The notes under the pieces were generated by a model, which saw only the letters and a program-made list of their open reading frames with translations, had not been told where the DNA came from and searched no databases. 64,000 nucleotides of DNA from JAFNAG01 sp963824985. GTDB lineage: Bacteria; Acidobacteriota; UBA6911. The stretch spans positions 1-64,000 of the forward strand of contig CAWGRQ010000052.1 of the NCBI GenBank assembly GCA_963824985.1, given 5' to 3'. The position numbers and the translations under genes were made by a program. Positions 55,673 to 64,000 of the stretch are shown in pieces; the first letter of the stretch is position 1; the number at the start of each line of letters is the position of its first letter.

Positions 55673-58376
55673 CTATTCGCACCGCAGGGCGGCCAGAGGA
55701 TCGATCCGGGATGCGCGGCGGGCGGGAATCCACGCCGCCAGGATCGAAACGGTGAGGAGGAGGGCGATGCCGCCGATCAGCGTCGCGGGATCGGAGGGTT
55801 CGATGCCGTACAGGCCGCCGCGGATCGCCTGCGCAAGGATGAGGGCGACCGGCACGCCGGCCGCCACCCCGGCGGCTGCCAGCATGACGGCTTCACGTAC
55901 GATCGTTCGCGCTACATCCCGGGGTTGCGCGCCGAGTGCCATCCGGATTCCGATTTCGCCGGTGCGGCGCGCGACGTTGTAGGCCATCAACCCGTAGAGG
56001 CCGATGTAGGAAAGCAACACCGCCAACAGCGCGAGAAAGCTACACAGCCATGCGAACAGCCGTTCGAGCGCAATGGACTTTTCCATCAGGAGGCTCTGCG
56101 TCGTGAGATTTGCCAGCGGAATCCCGGAATCGAGCGCGGCCACGGCCTTGTGTACCGACGGCGCCATGGACAGAGAAGGCAGCGCCGACCGCACCTCGAA
56201 GAACATCGCCCCCACCGGATTCTGCCTGTAGGGGAGGTACATGGTCGGCGGAGGCGAGCTCCGAAGACTGTCATACTTGGCATCGCGGCAGACCCCGACG
56301 ATTTGATAGGCTTCGGCTCCGATCAGGAACGACTTGCCCAGCGGCATTTCCGACGGGAAGAAGGAGCGGGCAAAGGTCTCGTTGACGATCGATACCCTCG
56401 GTCCGCCGGCTGCATCCGCCGGGCCGAAATCGCGCCCGAGTGCGAGGCCGATGCGCATTGCCGAAAAGAATGAGTCGCTTACGATCAGCTGCTCAGCCTG
56501 AAAGTGTTCGCCGTCTTTGGCAGGGCGCCCCGGTATGGAAATACCGTTGGATGCCCTCCCGCCCCCAACCAGGGCCAGGTCGGAAAGTGCCACCGCCTTC
56601 ACGCCGGGAATCGAAGCCAGGGACTGGCGTGTGTTTTCGAAAAACCCGGTAAGTTGCTCCCCCTGATATCCTGCCTGAGCGGCGTTCAGGCGGAACACCA
56701 GGAGGTTTTCGCTGTCAAAGCCGGGATCGATGTGGTCGAGATTGGCGAAAGTCTGGACCAGCAGGCCGGCTGCAACCGCCAGCAAGTACCGAGAGCCCGA
56801 CCTGCACCGAAACCAGGACCTTCGCGAGGCGTAAGTGCGGCGCGCCCAGGGTGGAACGACTCTTAAGCCCGGCAGCAGGATCGACGCGCGTCGCCCGCAG
56901 CGCAGGAACCAGCCCGAACAGCACGGCGGTAAGGATCGAAAGGCCGAGAGTGAAACCGAGGACGTTGAGGTCGATGCGCAAATCAAAGCGCAGATCGTCT
57001 GGAAATGAACCGGTCATAAAACCGAGCAAGCCTGCCTTGAGCCATGAGGCGAATGCGAGACCCAGTCCGCCGCCCGTCAAGGCGAGCAGAAGACTTTCCG
57101 TGAGTTGCTGCCGGATGAGGCGCATGCGGCCGGCACCAAGGGCGGCGCGCACCGCCATCTCATGCCTGCGTGCGGCGCCGCGCGCCAGCAACAGGCTCGC
57201 CAGATTGGCGCAGGCGATCAGAAGCACCAATCCGACCACGGCCAGGAGCAACCAAAGCGGCTCTCCGATGCGCCGGCGGATCATCAGGGGCCCGCGGCTT
57301 CCGTCTTCGAGCCGGATTCCGGGCTGTTCGATCGTGTTGTCCGATGCGTTGAGCGCCTGCCGGAAAACCAATTCGAGGGAGGCCTGCGCCTGAGCTTCGT
57401 TGGCACCGGGCGCGAGCCGGGCCATAACCTGCACCCACCAGTGGCGAGGCGAAGAGAGCGGCCGATTGGGGACCAGCTGGGGTTGAGCCGACATCGGCAC
57501 ATAAACGTCCGTGGGATCCCCGGGGAGAGGCCCGGCGAAACCGCGTGGCAGTACGCCAATGATGGTGAAGGCATTCTTGTTCAGCGTTATGGTCCCGCCG
57601 ACCACGCCGGGATCGAGCGAGAACAGCCTCTCCCAGAGGGAATAGGTGATTACGGCCACCGGCACGGCGCCCGGTTGATCGTCGGCGGGCGTGATCGCCC
57701 GCCCGATCAACGGCTGGGCCCCATAACCGCTGAAGAAGTTGCCCGAAACCATCAGCCCTCCGGTGATGGAGGCCCGGCCCCGGGCGATAGCGGTCAGATT
57801 ATTCAGCGGGAAAAAAGCAAAAACTTCGGCGAAACCAATAGCCCGGTCGCGGAAGTCGCGATAGCAGGGGTACGAAAACGAACCGGCATATGTGAATCCG
57901 CTGCCCGTGCGTCCCATGCCGCTGCCCGTGTAGTTGGACAAGGAGGGATTGCGCCCGGTCCAGATCACCTCGCGCAGTTCATGCGCGTTCTTCACAGGCA
58001 GGGACCGCAACAACACGGCGTTGAGGAGGCTGAAGATGGCAGTGTTGGCGCCGATGGCGAGGGCCAGCGACAGCACAGCCACCGCAGTAAACGCCGGAGA
58101 TCCGGCCAGCGTGCGCATGGCATGACGCAGATCCTGCAGCAGGTGCTCGATCCAAATTATGCCGCGCTGGTCGCGGCAAACCTCCTGGATCTGATCGACG
58201 CCGCCGAACTGGCGCCGGGCCGCGCGGCGCGCTTCCTCGGGCGTCATGCCGGCTTCGATGTTCGCCCGCGTCCTGAGCTCGAGGTGCAGGCACATCTCTT
58301 CAGCCATTTCCCTGTCCCGTTTGTTCCGGTACAGCATTGCGATCAGGCGGGAGATCACTTGCCGTAGCGAGTCCAT
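55673..58376 (-). pseudogene. ADOP-type duplicated MacB/FtsX permease, one frameshift
   Basis: About 900 residues. The cytoplasmic start (MYRNKRDREMAEEMCLHLEL and EEARRAARRQFGG) is the ADOP N-domain. Next come a membrane helix and MacB-like periplasmic domain, then an FtsX block (HEMAVRAALGAGRMRLIRQQ). After a one-base shift near 56784 a second copy follows (VSDSFFSAMRIGLALGRDFG; RRTGEIGIRMALGAQPRDVA) ending ARRASRIDPLAALRCE. The duplication without an ATPase defines acidobacterial duplicated orphan permeases. It sits 9 bases after a PadR gene and is surely controlled by it. Function is unknown; drug or stress responses are guesses. Confidence 0.9.
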
Positions 58377-58385
58377 GGCGTCTCC

Positions 58386-58712
58386 TTAGACAGACTGCAT
58401 GACCTTGGTGATGGCCGTGTGCATGCGTTCCCAGCCGTCGCTTTCGACCTCGAGTTGATTGAGCCCCTTCTTCGTCAGCTGGTAGTACTTCGCTTTGCGG
58501 TTATTGATGGATTGGCCCCACTCGGCCTTGATCCAGCCCCTACGTTCCATTCGGTAGAGAGCGGGGTACAACGATCCCTCCTCCACGGTCAGCGCTTCGC
58601 TGGACAGCTGATGGATGCGCTCGGCAATCGCGAAGCCGTGCATTGGTTGCGGCCGCAAAACCTTGAGGATCAGCATGTCGAGTGTGCCCTGGAGCAAGTC
58701 GGTTTTTCGCAT
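58386..58712 (-). CDS. PadR-family transcriptional regulator
   Basis: A 108-residue winged-helix protein, complete. It has the family opening LLQGTLDMLILKVLRPQPMH, the wing block EEGSLYPALYRMERRGWIKA and AKYYQLTKKGLNQL. It is followed after 9 bases by the ADOP permease gene, a pairing repeated many times in Acidobacteriota genomes. Paired palindromes at 58725-58775 are probable operators, so it likely represses itself and the permease. The inducer is unknown. Confidence 0.94.
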   Translation of the reverse strand: MRKTDLLQGTLDMLILKVLRPQPMHGFAIAERIHQLSSEALTVEEGSLYPALYRMERRGWIKAEWGQSINNRKAKYYQLTKKGLNQLEVESDGWERMHTAITKVMQSV

Positions 58713-58724
58713 AGGCCCCTTCTT

Positions 58725-58775
58725 CCTTAGAATGTCTAGGGAACAGGCTACGACCTCTTACCTAGAACGTCAAGG
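58725..58775. promoter_or_regulatory. Paired PadR operator candidates
   Basis: CCTTAGAATGTCTAGG (58725-58740) and CCTAGAACGTCAAGG (58761-58775) are two related imperfect palindromes, 36 bases apart, directly upstream of padR. Confidence 0.6.
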
Positions 58776-59284
58776 GAAAAGGCACAGTGTCGATGAACGC
58801 ACACGAAAATCTCAAGACCGAAAACGGCATACGTAGCGCATTCGAACGTTCCGGACAGCAATGGAACCCGTGGGCAAGGGGGACAGGCCCGGCCCTTTTT
58901 ACCGATCGAATCGGACGAACAGCTTCTCCTGGATCGAGGGAATCTGCGCGGCGCCAACCGTCTTGGGCGTGAGTTTTCATTGGTGGGGAGATTGGATTCC
59001 TCGAGTTGAAAGAGAGGCAAGTCACACAATATCCACCATTTGCTCATTTGTGCACTCGCCCGCCGGTAACCGTGCTTGAGCATCGGCATCGGATGTCGCC
59101 AAGCCGACAAAAGCCCGGGGAACATAGGTGTCCAGGCACCTGATATTTCCAAGGAACTGCCAAGTCCTCACTTTCGAGCGGGCTCGCGAATCCCGAAAAA
59201 CGTCACGACTAAATCAGGAGCGCGCGGCAGGACGCCGATTCTCCATTGACGTGTGTTATCATGGCCGTAACAAGGGGATCGAAA
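58776..59284. other. Gap with possible gene remnants
   Basis: No intact gene. Two short minus-strand stretches read like protein tails: one ends GAAQIPSIQEKLFVRFDR and a stop near 58900, another ends RLPAGECTNEQMVDIV and a stop near 59020. Both are cut off upstream by stops, so they may be debris of old genes. Confidence 0.3.
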
Positions 59285-59542
59285 ATGAGCGAGGGAAAAG
59301 ACGATCAGGGGGGGGTGATTGCGCAACGCATCACCATGGATCCCGAAATATGTCATGGCAAGCCCTGTATCCGTGGACTGCGCTACCCGGTCGAGACCAT
59401 CCTCGAATTGTTAAGTTCGGGAATGTCGGTTGAGGGAATCCTGGAAGACTATGACGATCTGGAACGCGAAGATATTCTCGCCGCTCTGGCTTTCGCAGCT
59501 CGCCTGAGCCAAATCAAACGGCTGCAGCCCGCGTTAGCATGA
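59285..59542 (+). CDS. DUF433 antitoxin
   Basis: An 85-residue protein with the DUF433 pattern: RITMDPEICHGKPCIRGLRY, then TILELLSSGMSVEGILEDY and LEREDILAALAFA. This is a helix-turn-helix-type fold used by antitoxins paired with DUF5615 toxins. GGGGATCG lies upstream of the ATG 59285. The stop overlaps the toxin start by 4 bases, so expression is coupled. Confidence 0.92.
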   Translation: MSEGKDDQGGVIAQRITMDPEICHGKPCIRGLRYPVETILELLSSGMSVEGILEDYDDLEREDILAALAFAARLSQIKRLQPALA

Positions 59543-59892
59543 AATTTCTACTGGATGCCCACCTGCCTCCAAGTTTGGCGAACCGATTGCGATCCTTCGG
59601 TTATGAATGTCTGCACACGCGCGCGTTGCCTCTCGGAAATGGAACTCCCGATAGGTTGATAAACGAACTGTCGCTGAAAGATCGCCTGGTGGTTGTCACC
59701 AAGGATGCCGATTTCGTCAATTCTTTTCTTCTCCACGGATCGCCTTACAAACTGCTCTTGATCTCCGCCGGCAACATGAGCAACGAGGCACTGGAGGCAC
59801 TGTTGGAAAGCCGTTTTCCTGCCTTGGTCGCCGCCCTTACGGATAACCATTTCGTTGAATTGGATCGCGAGAATCTGATCATTCACGCGTAA
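59539..59892 (+). CDS. DUF5615 PIN-like toxin
   Basis: A 117-residue Mut7-C/PIN-like protein: KFLLDAHLPPSLANRLRSFG carries the first acidic residue, and RLVVVTKDADFVNSFLL carries the catalytic TKDxDF block. It is the putative ribonuclease partner of the DUF433 antitoxin. It is complete and of normal size. The pair is a typical compact toxin-antitoxin module. Confidence 0.92.
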   Translation: MKFLLDAHLPPSLANRLRSFGYECLHTRALPLGNGTPDRLINELSLKDRLVVVTKDADFVNSFLLHGSPYKLLLISAGNMSNEALEALLESRFPALVAALTDNHFVELDRENLIIHA

Positions 59893-59996
59893 GCAGGCGA
59901 ACCGGAGGATGCCTGCAAGAAGGGCGCCCACATTTTACGATCCAACGTTGCGGGTCGTTGATGCCGTTTCGGATCGTGCGGAACCTCCCAGCGGTT

Positions 59997-60823
59997 CTAT
60001 TTGATTTTCGCGATGCGCCCGTTCGTGGTAAAGCGGGTGAATACGAGCGGATCATGACCGGGAATGACACGTTCGGGCGCTCCCGCCAGCGACACCATCC
60101 GTTCCAGGGCCTTGAGATTGGCTTCCCGGTCGCTGACCGCAAAAGTCGGGATAGGAGTTCTGCTTTCCAGGTTGCGATACAGATAGCAGTTGTCGGAAGC
60201 GAGCACATAGCTCGGATTGCCTTCAACGCGGATATACTGGGAGGCGTAGGTGTGGCGCGCGCCGGTTAAACACGGATACCGGGCAGGATCTCCCGGTCGT
60301 CGCCATCGATCAGCTGCAGTTTCTTTTGCGTGTTGCGCCGCAGCAGATAGATCAGGTCCTCCGGCTCGATGCCGCCGCTCTGCCCGCCCTTCTGCCAGGC
60401 GGGGCCCGTGTAATAGGAGAATTCTTCTTTCTGCATCCAGATCATGGCGTTGGGAAACAGGTCGATGCCACCCATGTGGTCCCAGTGCGCGTGCGACAGG
60501 ATGATGTCGGTGATCTGGTCGGGCTCGACCCCGGCCTGGCGCACGGCTTCGTCGGGGCGGATGAAGTCGGCCACTTTGTATTGGTCGAGCCATGACTGGC
60601 GATGGCAGCCGGCATCCAGGAGTATGTTGCGGCCGCCGCCGCGCACCAGCCAGAAGACGAGCGGAATGTCGAGCCGTTCCGACGCCGGAGCCCCGACCAC
60701 GAGGCCCGACACCCGAAACTGCGGGATCGTGCCGTAGCGGATGGCTTCAATCGAATATTCGGTCGTTCCTGAAAAAGGAAACAGGGCTGCCAGCAGGCCC
60801 AACCAGCAGAACAAGACTGTCAT
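59997..60823 (-). pseudogene. Metallo-beta-lactamase-fold hydrolase (AHL-lactonase-like), frameshifted
   Basis: About 275 residues after a one-base correction near 60268. The N-terminus is hydrophobic (VLFCWLGLLAALFPFSG) and probably a signal. The zinc motif is IILSHAHWDHMGGIDLFP (HxHxDH), and NILLDAGCH precedes it. The second frame adds ARHTYASQYIRVEG, VLASDNCYLYRNLE and the terminal histidine in VIPGHDPLVF. This layout fits N-acyl homoserine lactonase-like proteins. It would hydrolyse a lactone or ester outside the cytoplasm; the substrate is unproven. Confidence 0.85.
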
Positions 60824-61375
60824 TATGCGTCTCCCCTGGAGATGACACCAGGCGTGACCTTCAATCCGCCGGGCGCAATGATCGAACGGATGGGATTATA
60901 GTCCGTCCGAATTGCGGTTGATATCGAATCTTCCGTTGGGACACGGGACGACCCAGCCGGGGATTTTGCGGACAAAAGACCCGCACACCAATTCGATCCG
61001 CGGTCATCCGCAGTCACCGGCGGTCATCCGCGTCCTGAAATGTCTTGCTTCCCAAAGATGCGCATCGGCGTGAACGCCCGGTTGGGATTTTGCTTGATGC
61101 GGTGCCTGCAGAAGTCATATTCTATATGAGATATATAAAATTAGACTGGCACTAAAGTGCCGGTATGAGGATCGCGGCGGTTTTACTCCCCCTTGCCGCC
61201 GCGCCAGTCCGGCGTGGGTCTTCGTCTATTTCCCGCGGCCGTATGCGCCATACTTGTCCGATCACTTGGATGCGAGCATAGCATTTGCTCCGGCGGGCGC
61301 AAAATCGTGCACATCGAGATCGCAGACAGGGAAACAGCTTAAAGCTTAGGCAGCAAAGAGCGGGCAGGGAGATTC
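60824..61375. other. Intergenic gap before the terminal helicase
   Basis: It contains a degenerate repeat (about 60930-61075: CGATCCGCGGTCATCCGC with a second CGGTCATCCGCGTCC) and a perfect hairpin GGCACT-AA-AGTGCC at 61149-61162 after an AT-rich tract. No gene is supported. Base use changes downstream. Confidence 0.45.
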
Positions 61376-64000
61376 ATGAACGTCTTCGAGCTTCGCGATC
61401 GACTCATTCGGGATTACGCGTCCTACATATCCAGCTTCATCCAGATCCGCGACGCGCGGATCAGCCAGCACGTCGATCGCAGCCTGAGCGACGGCCTGCT
61501 GTGGCCCGAGCCCCTCATCCAGCTCAATCCGTCGTTCGAACCGGGCGATTCGATCGACGAGCTGGTCCGCCAGCGAATCCTGCACGATGAGTGCCGCCGA
61601 ATCTTCCGGATCGGCAAGGATAAAGATCCCGCCGGGAAACCGCTCCGGCTGCATCGCCACCAGGCCGACGCAGTCCGCGTCGCCCACGGGGGTCACAATT
61701 ACGTCCTGACGACCGGCACCGGCTCGGGCAAGAGCCTGGCCTACATCGTCCCGATCGTGGACCACGTCCTGCGGCACGGCACCGGCCGCGGCATCCAGGC
61801 GATCGTCGTCTACCCGATGAACGCGCTGGCGAACAGCCAGAAGGGCGAGCTGGAGAAGTTCCTCTGGCACGGCTACCCCGACGGCAAGGGCCCGGTCACC
61901 TTCGGCGCTACACCGGCCAGGAAACGGACGAGGACCGCAAGGAGATCATCGCGCAACCCGCCCGACATCCTGCTCACCAACTACGTGATGCTGGAGCTGA
62001 TCCTGACCCGGCCCAGAGGAGCAGAACTGATCCAGGCCGCGCAGGGACTGCGGTTCCTGGTCCTCGACGAGCTGCACACCTACCGGGGCCGGCAGGGCGC
62101 GGATGTGGCGCTGCTGGTCCGACGCGTGCGCGACGCCTTATCCGCCACCGGCTCCAGTGCGTCGGCACGTCCGCGACGCTGGCGGACGCATCCGTGCAAG
62201 CACAGGGAAACAGCAGATCGCGGCCGCCGGCGCCCGCTTTGGAACAGAAAGCGGAGGTCGCTCAGGTCGGATCCATCCTGTTCGGCGCGCCCGTCCAGCC
62301 CGAACACGTCATCGGCGAGACCTTACGGCGAGCGACACCGGAACGAAGCCCGGACGATCTCTCATTCGTGGCAGCGCTGCGCCGCCGGATCGGCGATGAA
62401 ACCAGCCGTCCTCCTATCGAGTACTCCGGCTTCGTCGCGGACCCGCTGTCGATCTGGATCGAGACCACCTTCGGCGTCACGACCGAGCCGGGCAACGCGC
62501 GGCTCGTCCGCAGCCAACCCAAGTCGATCACCGGACGATGACGGGGCCGCCAGGGACCTGAGCCGCCTCACCGGTCTTCCCGAAGACCGCTGCGTCGAGG
62601 CGATCCAGCAAGGACTGCTCGCCGGCTACTCCTGCAAGAACCCAGAGACCGGCTTCCCGGCCTTCGCCTTCCGCCTGCACCAGTTCATCAGCCGCGGCGA
62701 CACCGTCTACGCCTCGCTGCGAGACCGAGAGACAGCCGCTACATCACCGTCTACGGCCAGCAGTTCGTCCCGGGAGCGGATCCGAAGGTTCTGCTTCCCC
62801 TGGTCTTCTGCCGCGAGTGCGGCCAGGAGTACTACAGCGTCCGGCGAAGCGCACGGACGACGCCGGCGCTCACGCGTTTTCGAGCCGCGCGAGCTCAGCG
62901 ACCGGTCGTCGGAGGATGACGACCGAGCGCCGGCTTTCTCTACCTCAACACAGACCGATCCCTGGCCGCCCGATCCGGGCGAAGTCCAGCAGAGAGCTGC
63001 CCGAGGACTGGCTCGAGGAACGTCAAGGGCGCGCGTCGGGTCAAATCGAGCCGCAAGGACCACCTCCCATCGGCACGTCCGCGTCGGACTCGACGGCAAA
63101 GAGTCCGAGCGCGGGCTGGATTGCCACTTCATCCGCGCGCCGTTCCGCTTCTGCCTGCACTGCGGCGTCGCCTACGGCTCCCGCCAGCACACGCGACTTC
63201 GCGCAAGCTCACGTCGCTCGGCTCCGGAGGGCCGCAGCACCGCGACCACGATCCTCAGCCTCTCGGCCGTCCGCAGCCTCCGGCCAGGACGAGAGCCTGC
63301 CGGAGAAGGCGCGCAAGCTGCTCAGCTTCACCGACAACCGCCAGGACGCCTCGCTGCAGGCCGGCCACTTCAACGACTTCGTCGAGATCGGCCTGCTGCG
63401 CTCGGCCCTCTACCGCGCCGTGCGCGACGCCGGCGCCGGCGGGCATGCAGCCACGACGACGCTCACGCAGCGGGTCTTCGAGGCGCTCGCCCTGCCGCTC
63501 GACCGTCTACGCCAGCGACCCGGCCGTGAAGTTCGCCGCGCAGGACGGAGACCGAGCGGGCCCTGCGCGACGTGCTCGGCTACCGGCTCTACCGCGACCT
63601 GCGGCGCGGCTGGCGCATCACCTCGCCGAACCTGGAGCAGTGCGGCCTGCTGGAGATCGGCTACCAGTCGCTGGACGAGGTCTGTGCCGGGACGAGGAGC
63701 TGTGGCAAGGCTGCCACCCGGCCCTGGCCGGCGCCACCCGCGAGACGCGCGTGCACGATCGCGCAAAGTGCTGCTCGACTTCATGCGCCGCGAGCTGGCG
63801 ATCAAGGTCGACTACCTGCGACGGGACCATTCCAGGAGCGGCTCCAGCAGCAGAGCAGCCAGCGCCTCGAGTCGCGCCGTGGGCGATCGACGAGAACGAA
63901 GCGCACTCGAGCACGCGCGGCATCCTCTTCCCGCGCTCCACGCGGCCGAGGACGACTATCGGCGGCGACGTCTACCTGTCGCCGCGCGGCGGCTTCGGCC
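61376..64000 (+). pseudogene. Large DEAD/DEAH helicase (Lhr/MrfA-like), many frameshifts, runs off window
   Basis: The first 180 residues are clean: MNVFELRDRLIRDYASYISS, a long N-domain, then RHQADAVRVAHGG, Walker A TTGTGSGKSLAYI, VVYPMNALANSQKGELEKFL and PPDILLTNYVMLELIL. The DEAD-box variant is LVLDELHTYRGRQGAD. After about 61905 correct family sequence hops between all three frames at many points (for example HVIGETLRRATP, FVADPLSIWIE, RLTGLPEDRCVEAIQQGLLA, FRFCLHCGVAYGSRQH, KLLSFTDNRQDASLQAGHF). AGGGA lies before the ATG. The gene continues beyond 64000. Similar proteins occur in defence and repair settings, but no neighbour can confirm this. The indel density rises toward the edge, as at a low-coverage contig end. 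Confidence 0.75.

Noticed and set aside
57105..58367. 420-codon plus-strand ORF opposite the ADOP permease
   Set aside because: The minus strand carries clear MacB/FtsX sequence; the plus frame is low-complexity and motif-free.
8847..64000. A DISARM-type system from the SNF2 gene and the terminal helicase
   Set aside because: The two genes are more than 50 kb apart, both broken, with no methylase, DUF1998 or PLD gene between them.
1..64000. CRISPR array
   Set aside because: No regularly spaced short direct repeats were seen; the repeats found are dispersed palindromes or a single tandem duplication, and no cas genes are present.

Overview
The window looks like a piece of an uncultured Acidobacteriota genome, probably from a soil or sediment metagenome. 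The best taxonomic marker is a duplicated MacB/FtsX-type permease without an ATPase (ADOP type) beside a PadR regulator (55673-58712). Support comes from a VWFA-type secreted protein, several large secreted peptidases and GC-rich coding sequence. This placement is inferred from gene content only.

Layout. 1-7.3 kb is mobile DNA: a broken unknown gene, a phage/plasmid-like replication pair (dnaB plus a truncated replisome-organiser-like gene), a serine recombinase, and an IS66 element carrying a DruA-like (DUF4338) passenger. 7.6-11.6 kb holds a DUF4405 membrane protein, then a translationally coupled pair: a truncated SWIM-SNF2 helicase and a MutL/Hsp90-fold ATPase. 12.3-20.4 kb is an arsenic/thiol-metalloid island with three ArsR regulators. 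It contains arsR-trx-yeeE on +, arsR-permease-trx on -, and arsR-acr3-arsC(fusion)-trx-arsG-arsF on -, each near a recognisable palindromic operator. 20.7-35.6 kb is chromosomal housekeeping and secretion: a LIM/DA1-like metalloprotease, an M14 peptidase, a VWA protein, a Lar-domain protein, a DRE-TIM aldolase-type enzyme, an FtsX permease, a purple-acid-phosphatase-like enzyme, an S9 peptidase and a cold-shock protein. 35.9-45.1 kb has a TMTC-like TPR membrane protein, a GT-C-like membrane protein, a NagX/DUF5009 acyltransferase, a VapBC module, and a DsbB-beta-propeller fusion with a 55-residue membrane partner. 45.4-51.8 kb encodes two more M14 peptidases. 52.3-60.8 kb has a broken family B DNA polymerase, DinB, ADOP+PadR, a DUF433/DUF5615 toxin-antitoxin pair and a lactonase-like metallo-beta-lactamase. 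From 61.4 kb to the edge is a large, heavily frameshifted DEAD/DEAH helicase that runs off the window.

Two features cut across the window. First, many conserved genes are broken by one-base shifts that can be undone by eye, often in compensating pairs. Either the assembly carries uncorrected indels or the region is decaying; the even spread, including single-copy core-like genes, favours sequence error. Second, intergenic gaps are filled with several families of dispersed palindromes and inverted repeats (at least five families, two to five copies each). I saw no CRISPR array, rRNA or complete tRNA.
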